DNA from: Halanaerobiales bacterium
GTDB taxonomy: Bacteria; Bacillota; Halanaerobiia; Halanaerobiales; M55B127
NCBI GenBank assembly: GCA_021736945.1
Contig: JAIPEX010000003.1
Coordinates: 1-52,315, forward strand
DNA: 52,315 nucleotides
Reading direction: 5' to 3'
This document shows, piece by piece, positions 25,748 to 33,725 of the stretch (positions are counted from its first letter, which is position 1; each line of letters opens with the position of its first letter). The notes under the pieces are model-generated. The model saw only the letters and a list, made by a program, of their open reading frames with translations. It made no database searches and was not told where the DNA came from. Both the position numbers and the translations under genes were made by a program.

Positions 25748-26002
25748 ATGATGGGAATTGGATATGGAATGATGGGTGGAGGCGGTTTTTCTTTGTTGAT
25801 CTTCTTAGTAGTTATAGTTGCAGCATTCTTTTTGTTTAATAGCTATAATAGAAATAATCATCAAAGAAAAAACCCGCAAGAAATAAATAATTATAAAAGT
25901 ACAAACCAAGCAGCAGAAATGGCAAGAGAGAGATATGCAAAAGGTGAAATTTCTAAAGCAGAATTAAATGAAATATTAGATACTCTAAATAGAAGAGGCT
26001 AA
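25748..26002 (+). CDS. Small SHOCT-domain membrane protein
   Basis: The 84-residue protein starts with a Met/Gly-rich run (MMGIGYGMMGGGG), has one membrane helix (about 14-31) and a polar linker. It ends in a SHOCT motif (AAEMARERYAKGEISKAELNEIL). Such proteins are common beside copper or heavy metal genes, and this one follows DUF305. SHOCT is a short oligomerisation-like motif; the function is unknown. ATG at 25748 follows TAGGAGGTAATA. Confidence 0.82.
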   Translation: MMGIGYGMMGGGGFSLLIFLVVIVAAFFLFNSYNRNNHQRKNPQEINNYKSTNQAAEMARERYAKGEISKAELNEILDTLNRRG

Positions 26003-26196
26003 TTTAAACGTAGTTTATTAGAGCTTAGATTCTATTTAAAATGGTTTTATTAGAATAGTTATGAAGTTCAGAACACAATCAGTTTAATCAATTATGAAAC
26101 GAATATAATTAATAAATATTAGACAAATAATTTTTATAGTTAGAACAAAGTGAAATCACAAAAAGATTAAATTAAATGAATATTTTCATTATTAAA
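26003..26196. other. Intergenic stretch with no gene seen
   Basis: This AT-rich 200-base stretch between the SHOCT gene and the terminator at 26197 shows no frame with a ribosome binding site, no recognised RNA motif and no clear repeat. Confidence 0.5.
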
Positions 26197-26239
26197 GAGC
26201 AGAAATTTCCAAATTATTTGGAAATTCTGTTCTTTTTTT
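26197..26239 (+). terminator. Terminator between the SHOCT gene and the betaine reductase unit
   Basis: A long stem (about 17 pairs with one bulge) is formed by GAGCAGAAATTTCCAAA and TTTGGAAATTCTGTTC, followed by TTTTTTT. Confidence 0.82.
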
Positions 26240-26305
26240 ATGCAATAAATAATATTCAGAATATTTTATTAAATTTTTAATTGTTAAGATTATTGAATTG
26301 ACAGT

Positions 26306-26375
26306 AATCATAATTTTTTTAATTATTAATTTCACAATCATGGTTGATATATAATCATGATTATGTTATTATAAT
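26306..26375 (+). promoter_or_regulatory. Candidate regulated promoter of the betaine reductase unit
   Basis: A 10-base element AATCATRRTT occurs three times: 26306-26315, 26336-26345 and 26353-26362. The last copy is inside a perfect 14-base palindrome, ATAATCATGATTAT (26351-26364). TTGATA (26344-26349) and TATAAT (26370-26375) flank the palindrome with a 20-base gap. That over-long spacer with a central dyad resembles promoters activated by MerR-type regulators. An alternative TTGACA lies at 26298. Regulator and true promoter are unproven. Confidence 0.45.
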
Positions 26376-26414
26376 ATTGTGAAAATAAAAACGATTATGG
26401 AGGTGTAAGTTAAT

Positions 26415-26882
26415 ATGCTTAAAGGTAAAAAAGTCGCAATTTTAGGTGACAGAGATGGAGTACCTGGCCCTGCTATAAAAGAATGTATTGAATCAGCTGG
26501 AGCAGAAGTAGTGTTTACTACTACTGAATGTTTCGTCTGAACAAGCGCAGGTGCCATGGACTTGGAGAACCAACAACGTGTTAAAGATTTAGCTGAAAAA
26601 CACGGGAAGGAAAACCTTGTTGTTATATTGGGTGGAGCAGAAGCAGAAGCTTCCGGCTTAGCCTGTGAAACAGTAACAAATGGTGATCCTACATTTGCAG
26701 GTCCATTGGCAGGAGTCCAGTTAGGACTCGCGTGTTATCATATTTTAGAGCCAGAGATTAAAGAAGAGATAGATCCTGATGTTTACGATGAACAGGTTTC
26801 CATGATGGAAATGGTCTTAGATGTAGATGAAATCGCTGATGAAGTATCTACTTATCGTGGAAAGTATTCTGAATTTGCTTAA
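26415..26882 (+). CDS. grdA: Selenoprotein A, GrdA (copy 2), selenocysteine 42
   Basis: From ATG 26415 (TGGAGGTGTAAG upstream) the frame reads through TGA at 26538-26540 to 26882, 155 residues. It carries the same [16 protein letters not shown] motif as copy 1. The protein is nearly identical to the first GrdA except for the C-terminal 30 residues. It leads the betaine reductase unit, so each protein B is made together with its own GrdA, although GrdA is chemically shared. The middle of the gene is identical in DNA to copy 1 over 119 bases (26631-26749). Confidence 0.97.
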
Positions 26883-26935
26883 TTCCTACTGTTATTTATT
26901 AAACAATTTAATTTTAAGAAAAGAGGTGGACTAAG

Positions 26936-28261
26936 GTGAAACTAGAACTCGGTAATTTTCATGTAGAAGATATTGAGTTTGGAGATGAAACAACTTTCAA
27001 CGATGGTGTCTTAACTATTAATAAAGAAGAAGCACTGGAAGTTGTTTATAAAGATGAACATATCACTGAAGCTGATTTAAAAATAGTAAAACCCGGTGAT
27101 ATGGTCCGCCTGGTTCCGGTTAAAGAAGCAATTGAACCCCGTTATCGTGAAGAAGGGGGACCGGTATTTCCCGGTGTAACTGGTGATTTGATGCAGGCCG
27201 GTGATGGTAGGACACTTGCAATGAAAGATATGAGTGTACTTGTCGTCGGTAAACATTGGGGAGGATTCCAGGACGGTTTAATTGATATGGGAGGAGAAGG
27301 TGCTAAATATACATACTTCTCTCAGTTGAAAAATATTGTTTTAGTTGCTGATACTGATGAAGAATTTGAAAAACATGAGCAACAAAAGAAAAACCATGCC
27401 TTAAGATGGGCGGGTATGCGCTTATCAGAATATCTTGGTGAGACTTTGAAAGATCAAGAACCTGATGAAGTTGAATCTTACTTGTTAGATCCAATTACTA
27501 AAAGATCTGAGGATGTAAATTCACTTCCTAGTGTAGTAATGGTTATGCAGCCTCAATCCCAAATGGAAGAACCTGGTTATAATGATTTAAACTATGGTTG
27601 GGATACAAACAAAATGCTGCCAACTTTTATGCATCCTAATGAAGTATTAGATGGTGCTATGATTTCTGGTAGTTTTATGCCCTGTTCTTCAAAATGGTCA
27701 ACTTATGATTTTCAAAATTTTCCTTTAATTAAAAGACTATATAAAGAACATGGAGAAACTATAAACTTCTTAGGCATTATAATGTCTAACTTAAATGTTG
27801 CTATGGAACAAAAAGAAAGAGCAGCTCAATTTGTAGCTCAGATGGGTAAATCATTGGGTGCAGATGCAGCATTAGTAACTGAAGAAGGATATGGTAACCC
27901 AGATGCAGATTATGTTGGTTGTTTAGTTGCTTTAGAAGATGCTGGTATAAAAACTGTAGGAGTAAGTAATGAGGCCACTGGACGTGATGGTGGTTCACAG
28001 CCTCTAGTAACATTAGATCCCAAAGCAGATGCTTTAGTTTCAACAGGTAATGTATCTGATCTAATTGAATTACCTCCGATGGATACTGTAATTGGAGAAT
28101 TAGAAGCATTAGCTAGAGACGGTTTATCCGGAGGTTGGGAAGATGATGAAGTACTAGGCTCTTCAGTCAAAGAAGATGGTTCAATAATTATGGAAAATAA
28201 TTCTATGTTCTGTGGAGACCAAATTGCTGGTTGGTCCCCTAAAACAATGAAAGAATATTAA
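26936..28261 (+). CDS. grdI: Betaine reductase protein B subunit GrdI
   Basis: The 441-residue protein is a GrdE relative (same start MKLELG, VKPGDMVRLVPVKEAIEPR, FQDGLIDMGG, EEGYGNPDADY). The GrdE processing site Asn-Cys is missing: the matching place reads SGSFMPCSSKW (Cys250). Betaine-specific protein B of Eubacterium acidaminophilum is reported to have unprocessed subunits of about 45 and 48 kDa, unlike the cleaved GrdE, so this loss and the neighbouring BCCT carrier favour betaine over sarcosine (GrdG). GTG at 26936 follows AGAGGTGGAC. It lies 20 bases ahead of grdH. Confidence 0.85.
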   Translation: MKLELGNFHVEDIEFGDETTFNDGVLTINKEEALEVVYKDEHITEADLKIVKPGDMVRLVPVKEAIEPRYREEGGPVFPGVTGDLMQAGDGRTLAMKDMSVLVVGKHWGGFQDGLIDMGGEGAKYTYFSQLKNIVLVADTDEEFEKHEQQKKNHALRWAGMRLSEYLGETLKDQEPDEVESYLLDPITKRSEDVNSLPSVVMVMQPQSQMEEPGYNDLNYGWDTNKMLPTFMHPNEVLDGAMISGSFMPCSSKWSTYDFQNFPLIKRLYKEHGETINFLGIIMSNLNVAMEQKERAAQFVAQMGKSLGADAALVTEEGYGNPDADYVGCLVALEDAGIKTVGVSNEATGRDGGSQPLVTLDPKADALVSTGNVSDLIELPPMDTVIGELEALARDGLSGGWEDDEVLGSSVKEDGSIIMENNSMFCGDQIAGWSPKTMKEY

Positions 28262-28280
28262 TACACGGGAGGTGAATTTG

Positions 28281-29600
28281 ATGTCAAAAGCAATTGTATA
28301 TTTAAATCAATTTTTTGGACAGATTGGTGGAGAAGATGTAGCAGACCATGCACCAGAGATAAGAGATGAAAAAGTTGGGGCTGCTATGCTCTATGACCAA
28401 TTATTAGATGCCGATGTAACCCATACTATAATATGTGGAGATAATTTTGTAGGTTCAAATGAAGAAGAAGCAATTGAGAGAATATTAGGATTTTTAGAAG
28501 ATAAAGAATTTGATATATTCTTTGCCGGACCAGCTTTTCAGGCCGGAAGATATGGTAATGCCTGTGGGGCAATTGGAAAAGCGGTTAAAGAAGAATTTGA
28601 TGTACCTGTGATTTCTTCAATGAATGAAGAAAATCCTGGTGTTGATATGTATAAAAAAGATATCTATATTTTCCCGGGTGGTCAAAGTGCTGCTAAGATG
28701 CGGGATGATGTACAAAAGATGGTTGATTTTGGTAATAAAATATTAAATGATGAAAAATTACTTCCTGCAGAAGAGGAAGGTTACTTTATAAGAGGTATTA
28801 GACACCAATACTTTTTGCCAGACGAAACACCAGCTTATGAAAGAGCGATTGATATGTTATTAAAGAAAATTAACGATGAAGAATATGAAAGTGAACTTCC
28901 TATCCCTGAATTAGATACTGTTGAGATAGCTGATCCTATTAAGGATTTAAGCGAAATTACTATTGCTTTAGTTACTTCAGGAGGAATAGTTCCAGTTGAT
29001 AATCCAGATCGTATTCAATCTGCATCAGCTACTCGCTGGGGTAAGTATTATATTGATGATCTAGATCAACTTCAAAACAGAAGACAAGAAGCATTTAAGA
29101 CTATTCATGCCGGTTATGATCCGGCCGCAGCTGATACAGATCCAAACAGAGTAGTACCTGTTGATGCTATGCGTCAATATGAAAAAGAAGGTAAGATCGG
29201 AAAACTGTATAAGTATTTTTATTCTACTGTGGGTACAGGAACTACCCAGGGTGAAGCTGCAAGAATGGGTCAAGAAATAGCTCAAGAACTACAGGAGGAT
29301 GGAGTTCAGGCTGTAATACTCACTTCTACCTGAGGTACTTGCACACGTTGCGGAGCAACGATGGTAAAAGAAATTGAAAGAACAGGTATCCCTGTAGTAC
29401 AAATGGCTAATTTAATTCCAGTAGCTAAAACTGTTGGAGCCAATAGGATGGTTCCCACCATATCTATACCTTATCCATTAGGTGACCCTTCTACAAGTGA
29501 AGAAGAGCAGTGGAAACTTCGTTATCATAGAGTAGGAGTAGCTTTAGATGCTCTTACTACTGATATTGAAGAGCAAACTGTCTTTAATGTGGAAATATAA
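28281..29600 (+). CDS. grdH: Betaine reductase protein B selenoprotein GrdH, selenocysteine 351
   Basis: I start at ATG 28281, 7 bases after GGGAGGTG; the GTG at 28272 overlaps that site. The frame passes TGA at 29331-29333 (Sec351) and ends at 29600, 439 residues. The motif U-G-T-C-T-R-C and overall sequence match the GrdB/GrdF/GrdH family. With GrdI it takes betaine, releases trimethylamine and passes the two-carbon unit to GrdA. Choosing GrdH over GrdF (sarcosine) rests on context: GrdI without Asn-Cys and a BCCT carrier downstream. Its DNA around the UGA is identical to grdB over 86 bases. Confidence 0.87.
29331..29360 (+). promoter_or_regulatory. Candidate SECIS of grdH
   Basis: The hairpin CGTTGC-GGA-GCAACG (29346-29360) lies 12 bases after the UGA, base for base the same as in grdB. 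Confidence 0.75.
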
Positions 29601-29608
29601 ATATAATA

Positions 29609-29636
29609 TCCTCATCTCTCATAAGAGAGGTGAGGA
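29609..29636 (+). terminator. Stem-loop between grdH and the BCCT gene
   Basis: A 12-bp stem (TCCTCATCTCTC with GAGAGGTGAGGA, one wobble) has loop ATAA. The following ATTATTAATTT is only weakly T-rich, so it may be a partial terminator or an mRNA-stabilising hairpin that adjusts transporter level. Confidence 0.55.
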
Positions 29637-29698
29637 ATTATTAATTTAATAGTATTTAGTATATGTTCAAAAATACTTACATAAAAGGGTGAAAATCA

Positions 29699-31282
29699 TT
29701 GAAAAATTCAAAAGATAAAAATGGCAATATTATAAAAGAGCGGGGAAAAGAAGTATTTTATATTTCCTTGATTATAGTATTTTCAATAGTCATGTGGGGT
29801 ATTGCAATGCCTGATAACTTCAGCAGTATTGCAAATGGATTATTTGATTATCTAACAGGCAATTTTGGCTGGCTTTATCTAATTACGATGTCATTATTTG
29901 TAGTCTTTTGTGTTTGGGTTGCTCTAAGTAGACATGGAAAAATAAAATTAGGTAAACCGGATGAAGAACCAGAATTTAGTACAATATCCTGGTTTGCAAT
30001 GCTATTTAGTGCTGGAATGGGAGTAGGTTTAGTATTTTGGGGAATGGCAGAACCACTAAATCATTTTGTTAATCCTTTAAATTTACAAGGGGGATCTGCT
30101 GCTGCAGCAGACTTTGCTTTAAAAACTTCCTTTTTCCACTGGGGATTACATCCTTGGGCTAGTTACGGAGTCTTGGCACTAGCTTTAGCATATATGCAGT
30201 TTAGACATGATAAACCTGCCCAGATTAGTAGTGTTTTTATACCAATTATTGGGGAAGCAAGAGCAAGAGGTGGACTTGGTAAAGTAATTGATATTTTAGC
30301 AATTTTTGCTACAGTTGCTGGAGTTGCTACTTCATTAGGTTTAGCAACTTTACAAGTGACAAGTGGCTTTAACTTTCTCTTTGGAATTCCTGAAACGAAT
30401 CTTGTTCGGATATTGGTGATTGGTGTTATTACAATCTTGTTTATGATTTCAGCTATAACTGGTGTAGATAAAGGAATTAAGTATTTATCTAATGTTAATA
30501 TTTCCTTAGCTGGTATTATAATGTTGATTTGTTTAATTGTAGGTCCGACAGTTTTAATTATTAATAATTTAACAAATTCATTTGGAATATATATGAGTAG
30601 TCTAGTTCGAGATAGCTTTAAAATCGGTCAAGAACCATGGTACGGTTGGTGGACAATATTCTACTGGGCCTGGTGGATTGCCTGGGCACCTTTTGTAGCT
30701 ACATTTATTGCCCGTATATCTAGAGGGAGAACAATTAGAGAATTTGTGGGCGGAGTACTATTTGCTCCTACATTAGCTTCATTTGTCTGGTTTTCAATTC
30801 TAGGTACAATGGGTATAGAAAGTGGGATGGAAGTTGCTGAAGAAGCTATTGCTACTACCGAAACGGCCTTCTTTGTCGTAATGCAAAACTTCCCATATGG
30901 TGGCTTGATTTCAATTATAGCTGTTATTTTACTAGTAACATTTTTCATAACATCAGCAGATTCAGCTACTTTTGTTTTGGGAATGTTATCTGACAAAGGT
31001 AATCAAAATCCAACAGTACGTAGAAAAGTTACCTGGGGCTTTATTCAATCAGGTTTAGCAATAGCATTAATGCTTTCTGGTGGATTAGGTATGTTACAGA
31101 CTGGATCTATTGTAGCAGCTTTCCCATTTGCCATCATTATGCTTTTTGCAATGGTAGCGATGATTAAGTCATTAAATGCAGAACATAAGGTAGATGGAAT
31201 TGTTGATCTAAATAAGGTGGCTGATACTACTTTGGAGGATCTTTCAGAAGCAGATGAGTTAGAGGAAGCTGTAAATGATTAA
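29699..31282 (+). CDS. BCCT-family transporter, probable glycine betaine carrier
   Basis: The 527-residue protein has 12 predicted membrane segments and BCCT hallmarks. These are FSAGMGVGLVFWGMAEPLNH, the aromatic substrate-box region WTIFYWAWWIAWAPFVATFIARISRGRT and a later TSADSATFVLG. BCCT carriers move betaine, choline or carnitine, usually with sodium or protons. Placed behind grdA-grdI-grdH it should feed betaine to the reductase, and may also take it up as an osmolyte. The start is TTG at 29699, with AAAAGGGTGAAA ahead. It converges with the tetR gene on the other strand. Confidence 0.92.
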   Translation: MKNSKDKNGNIIKERGKEVFYISLIIVFSIVMWGIAMPDNFSSIANGLFDYLTGNFGWLYLITMSLFVVFCVWVALSRHGKIKLGKPDEEPEFSTISWFAMLFSAGMGVGLVFWGMAEPLNHFVNPLNLQGGSAAAADFALKTSFFHWGLHPWASYGVLALALAYMQFRHDKPAQISSVFIPIIGEARARGGLGKVIDILAIFATVAGVATSLGLATLQVTSGFNFLFGIPETNLVRILVIGVITILFMISAITGVDKGIKYLSNVNISLAGIIMLICLIVGPTVLIINNLTNSFGIYMSSLVRDSFKIGQEPWYGWWTIFYWAWWIAWAPFVATFIARISRGRTIREFVGGVLFAPTLASFVWFSILGTMGIESGMEVAEEAIATTETAFFVVMQNFPYGGLISIIAVILLVTFFITSADSATFVLGMLSDKGNQNPTVRRKVTWGFIQSGLAIALMLSGGLGMLQTGSIVAAFPFAIIMLFAMVAMIKSLNAEHKVDGIVDLNKVADTTLEDLSEADELEEAVND

Positions 31283-31293
31283 ATAAATAAAAA

Positions 31294-31318
31294 ACCCGGC
31301 ATTTAACTAATGCCGGGT
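31294..31318 (-). terminator. Terminator of the tetR gene (minus strand)
   Basis: ACCCGGCATT and AATGCCGGGT form a perfect 10-bp stem. Reading the minus strand it is followed by TTTTTTATTTATTT; on the plus strand the A run precedes the stem, so it mainly serves tetR and perhaps also the BCCT gene. Confidence 0.82.
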
Positions 31319-31326
31319 GAAATTAA

Positions 31327-32001
31327 CTATTCGTTTTCACAACAGATTGCGTCATTCACAATCGTCTTAATGTGTGATGTAATTTTATTTACTGCTTCTT
31401 CAACTGAATAATCAATTCTATTATTAATGGTTAAAGTCAACATTCCATGGTAGATGTAAGTAATCATATTATCTACTTCTTCAGCTTTTTCTGGAGATAA
31501 ATAACCATTTTCAATTAATGGTTTAGAAGCTATGGAAGCCCGGCGTGATAAATCTGGATCTAAAAGCATGGGAATTAGTCTTTCAGGGGGATCGCCTAAT
31601 TTTTCAGGAAAAATCTGAAAATATTTTTCCATTAATGTCTCTGGATGATCCCCAAGTTTTTCAGTAAAAATTGCATAATAGATATTGGGATTTTCAAAAG
31701 AAAACTTACAAAAACATTCCCACATCAAAATGAAGCGTTCGATTTCATCATCAGCTTTTTTTATGTATTCGGGCATAGTTTGAATATAATCACTTAAAAA
31801 ATCTAAAGAAGCAAAGAAAATAAGTTGCTTATAGTTATCAAAATAATTATATATGGTAGCACTATTATAGCCCGCTTTTTTTGCAACACTACGGATAGTA
31901 ACTTTTTTAATACCTTTTTCTTCGATAACTTCTTTAGTTGCTTGGATGAAATATTTTAAGATTCGTTTCTTTTTAATATCTTTTTTATCAATATCAATCA
32001 A
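31327..32001 (-). CDS. TetR-family regulator
   Basis: The 224-residue protein has an N-terminal TetR helix-turn-helix (KKVTIRSVAKKAGYNSATIY, then NYFDNYKQLIF) and a mostly helical effector domain. The target is unknown. It lies between the betaine carrier and trxB, divergent from the latter with a 165-base shared upstream region, so control of the trxB-grdCD-sel unit or of the betaine genes is the natural guess. The start is a TTG at 32001 with AAAGGACTG in front. The gap holds two direct TAAGGATA repeats 18 bases apart (32031 and 32049). The C-terminus contains two adjacent cysteines. Confidence 0.85.
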   Translation of the reverse strand: MIDIDKKDIKKKRILKYFIQATKEVIEEKGIKKVTIRSVAKKAGYNSATIYNYFDNYKQLIFFASLDFLSDYIQTMPEYIKKADDEIERFILMWECFCKFSFENPNIYYAIFTEKLGDHPETLMEKYFQIFPEKLGDPPERLIPMLLDPDLSRRASIASKPLIENGYLSPEKAEEVDNMITYIYHGMLTLTINNRIDYSVEEAVNKITSHIKTIVNDAICCENE

Positions 32002-32085
32002 AATATATCAGTCCTTTCTAGCCGTAAATATAAGGATAATCACTATTGTAAGGATATAATAAAACTATTTTAAATGCAACATTAA

Positions 32086-32114
32086 TTGACTTTATGTCTG
32101 AATTTTAATATAAT
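32086..32114 (+). promoter_or_regulatory. Promoter of the trxB-grdCD unit
   Basis: TTGACT at 32086-32091 and TATAAT at 32109-32114 have a 17-base spacer. No terminator is visible downstream until the tRNA-Sec, so this promoter may serve trxB through selB. Confidence 0.82.
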
Positions 32115-32166
32115 TTCTAATGGAAATACATTGTGAATTCAATTACTAATCAGAGGGGGAATACAA

Positions 32167-33372
32167 ATGAGCAATACATATGATCTAATAGTTATTGGAG
32201 GCGGTCCAGCAGGTATGTCAGCAGCAATTTATGGTTCGCGTTCTCGCCTCAATACATTGGTTTTAGAAGCAAAGAGAAAGACAGGTGGACAACCTTCTAC
32301 ATATCATGATATGGAAAATTATCCGGGGGTACCTGAAACTACAGCACCTGAGTTGATGGACAACTTTAGAGAACATGCCGAAAAGTTTAATACAGAATTT
32401 GAAAGAGGAGAAGTTGTAGACCTTAAGGTCAACGGACTTGAAAAGATAGTAAAGACTAAAAAGGGTGAGGAATATAAAGCTAAAAGTGTTGTTTTAGCTA
32501 CAGGAGCTGAACCAAGAAAATTGGGTATCGAAGGAGAAGAAGAGCTCAAAGGAAAAGGTGTGTCCTACTGTGCCACATGTGATGCAGATATTTTTGAAGG
32601 GCTTGATGTAGTGGTAGTAGGTAATGGTAATTCTGCTGTTGAAGAATCAATATATCTCACAAAATTTGTTGAAAATTTAACAATGATTGTTATCCATGAT
32701 GAGGGAGTTATGGATGCTGAAAAGATTTTGCAAGAGAAAGCAATGGAAAATGAAAAAATAGATTTTGTTTGGAATTCAGTTGTAGAAGAAATTAAAGGTG
32801 ATGGTATGGTAGAAAAGGCAGTCGTGAAAAACATTAAAACTGGAGAAACTGAAGAACTTGACTGTCATGGAGTATTCTTTTTCGTAGGAAGAGTACCTAA
32901 TACTGATTTCTTAAAAGGAACCGTAGAACTAACAGAAAATGGTTATATAAAAGCAAATGACGAGATGGAAACAAATCAACCTGGAGTATATGCGGTTGGA
33001 GATGTAAGAAACAAGGTAGTTAGACAGGTAATAACAGCAGCGGGAGATGGAGCTACTGCTGCAGTAATGGCACAAGGATATATAGAAGAGGAAGATTATT
33101 GGCAGAATAATGTATTGAAATCAGAAAATCCTGTTATAGTTGCTTTTTGGAGTGTAACAGACCAGGACAGCATGGATATGATAAGTGAATTAGAGGCTAT
33201 GGGGATTGAAGATAAAGATTATAGGTTTGTAAAAATAGACACCTATAAAAACAGATTGATTTCTAATCGTTATGATATTGAAGAGATTCCAACTATAGTT
33301 AAATTGGTAGATGGTGAAGTAGCAGAAAAATTAGTAGACCCATCCACCGAAGAAATTAAAAGCATATTATAA
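32167..33372 (+). CDS. trxB: Thioredoxin reductase with a C-terminal cysteine-less thioredoxin-like domain
   Basis: Residues 1 to about 305 form a normal low-molecular-weight thioredoxin reductase. It has GGGPAGMSAA for FAD, VSYCATCDAD with the redox pair Cys135/Cys138, VGNGNSAVEE for the pyridine nucleotide, and YAVGDVR. About 90 extra residues (from about 320) look like a thioredoxin fold: VIVAFWSVTDQDSMDM aligns with VDFWSDNCDLCLDL of the local thioredoxins, and IPTIVKLVDGE with the cis-proline strand. The CxxC is replaced by Asp332-Gln-Asp-Ser335, so this domain cannot do disulfide exchange. The enzyme supplies electrons to the Grd thioredoxin. ATG at 32167 follows AGAGGGGGAA. Confidence 0.9.
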   Translation: MSNTYDLIVIGGGPAGMSAAIYGSRSRLNTLVLEAKRKTGGQPSTYHDMENYPGVPETTAPELMDNFREHAEKFNTEFERGEVVDLKVNGLEKIVKTKKGEEYKAKSVVLATGAEPRKLGIEGEEELKGKGVSYCATCDADIFEGLDVVVVGNGNSAVEESIYLTKFVENLTMIVIHDEGVMDAEKILQEKAMENEKIDFVWNSVVEEIKGDGMVEKAVVKNIKTGETEELDCHGVFFFVGRVPNTDFLKGTVELTENGYIKANDEMETNQPGVYAVGDVRNKVVRQVITAAGDGATAAVMAQGYIEEEDYWQNNVLKSENPVIVAFWSVTDQDSMDMISELEAMGIEDKDYRFVKIDTYKNRLISNRYDIEEIPTIVKLVDGEVAEKLVDPSTEEIKSIL

Positions 33373-33390
33373 AATAAGGAGGAAATAATA

Positions 33391-33708
33391 ATGTTAGAAT
33401 TAGGAAAAGAAAATTTTGAAGATGAAGTATTAAATTCTAAAGAAATTGTTTTAGTGGACTTTTGGAGTGATAACTGTGACCTTTGTTTAGATTTAATGCC
33501 TGATGTAGAAGAATTAGCGGAAGAATATGGTGATGATATTAAATTTGCAAAACTTAATATTAAAGGTAATAGAAGGTTAGCAATTGGTCAGAAAGTACTT
33601 GGACTACCTTCCATTGTGTTATATGAAGATGGAGAAAAAGTAGAACATTTAAGTGGAGATGAATTAGAAGTAGAAGATATCCGTGAAGCTATAGAAGCAA
33701 GAGTTTAA
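33391..33708 (+). CDS. trxA: Grd-type thioredoxin (copy 2)
   Basis: The 105-residue thioredoxin has the same odd active site, WSDNCDLC (Cys29, Cys32), as copy 1 and differs from it mainly near the C-terminus. Placed 18 bases behind trxB it makes a reductase-thioredoxin pair that feeds the selenoprotein cycle. The start is ATG at 33391 after AAGGAGGAAA. Behind it stands a perfect stem-loop and then grdC. Confidence 0.92.
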   Translation: MLELGKENFEDEVLNSKEIVLVDFWSDNCDLCLDLMPDVEELAEEYGDDIKFAKLNIKGNRRLAIGQKVLGLPSIVLYEDGEKVEHLSGDELEVEDIREAIEARV

Positions 33709-33725
33709 GTCTTAAATAAAAGTGA

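Noticed and set aside
28272-29600. Calling this unit sarcosine reductase (GrdF/GrdG)
   Set aside because: GrdI lacks the Asn-Cys processing site and a BCCT betaine-type carrier is adjacent; sarcosine cannot be fully excluded without tree analysis.
31294-31318. The GC-rich hairpin as main terminator of the BCCT gene
   Set aside because: The T run lies on the minus-strand side; on the plus strand no T follows, so it is assigned to tetR, with possible weak bidirectional action.
32167-33372. TrxB extension as a frameshifted fusion with the following thioredoxin
   Set aside because: A complete thioredoxin gene with its own ribosome binding site follows, and the extension is a diverged copy without CxxC, not a read-through product.
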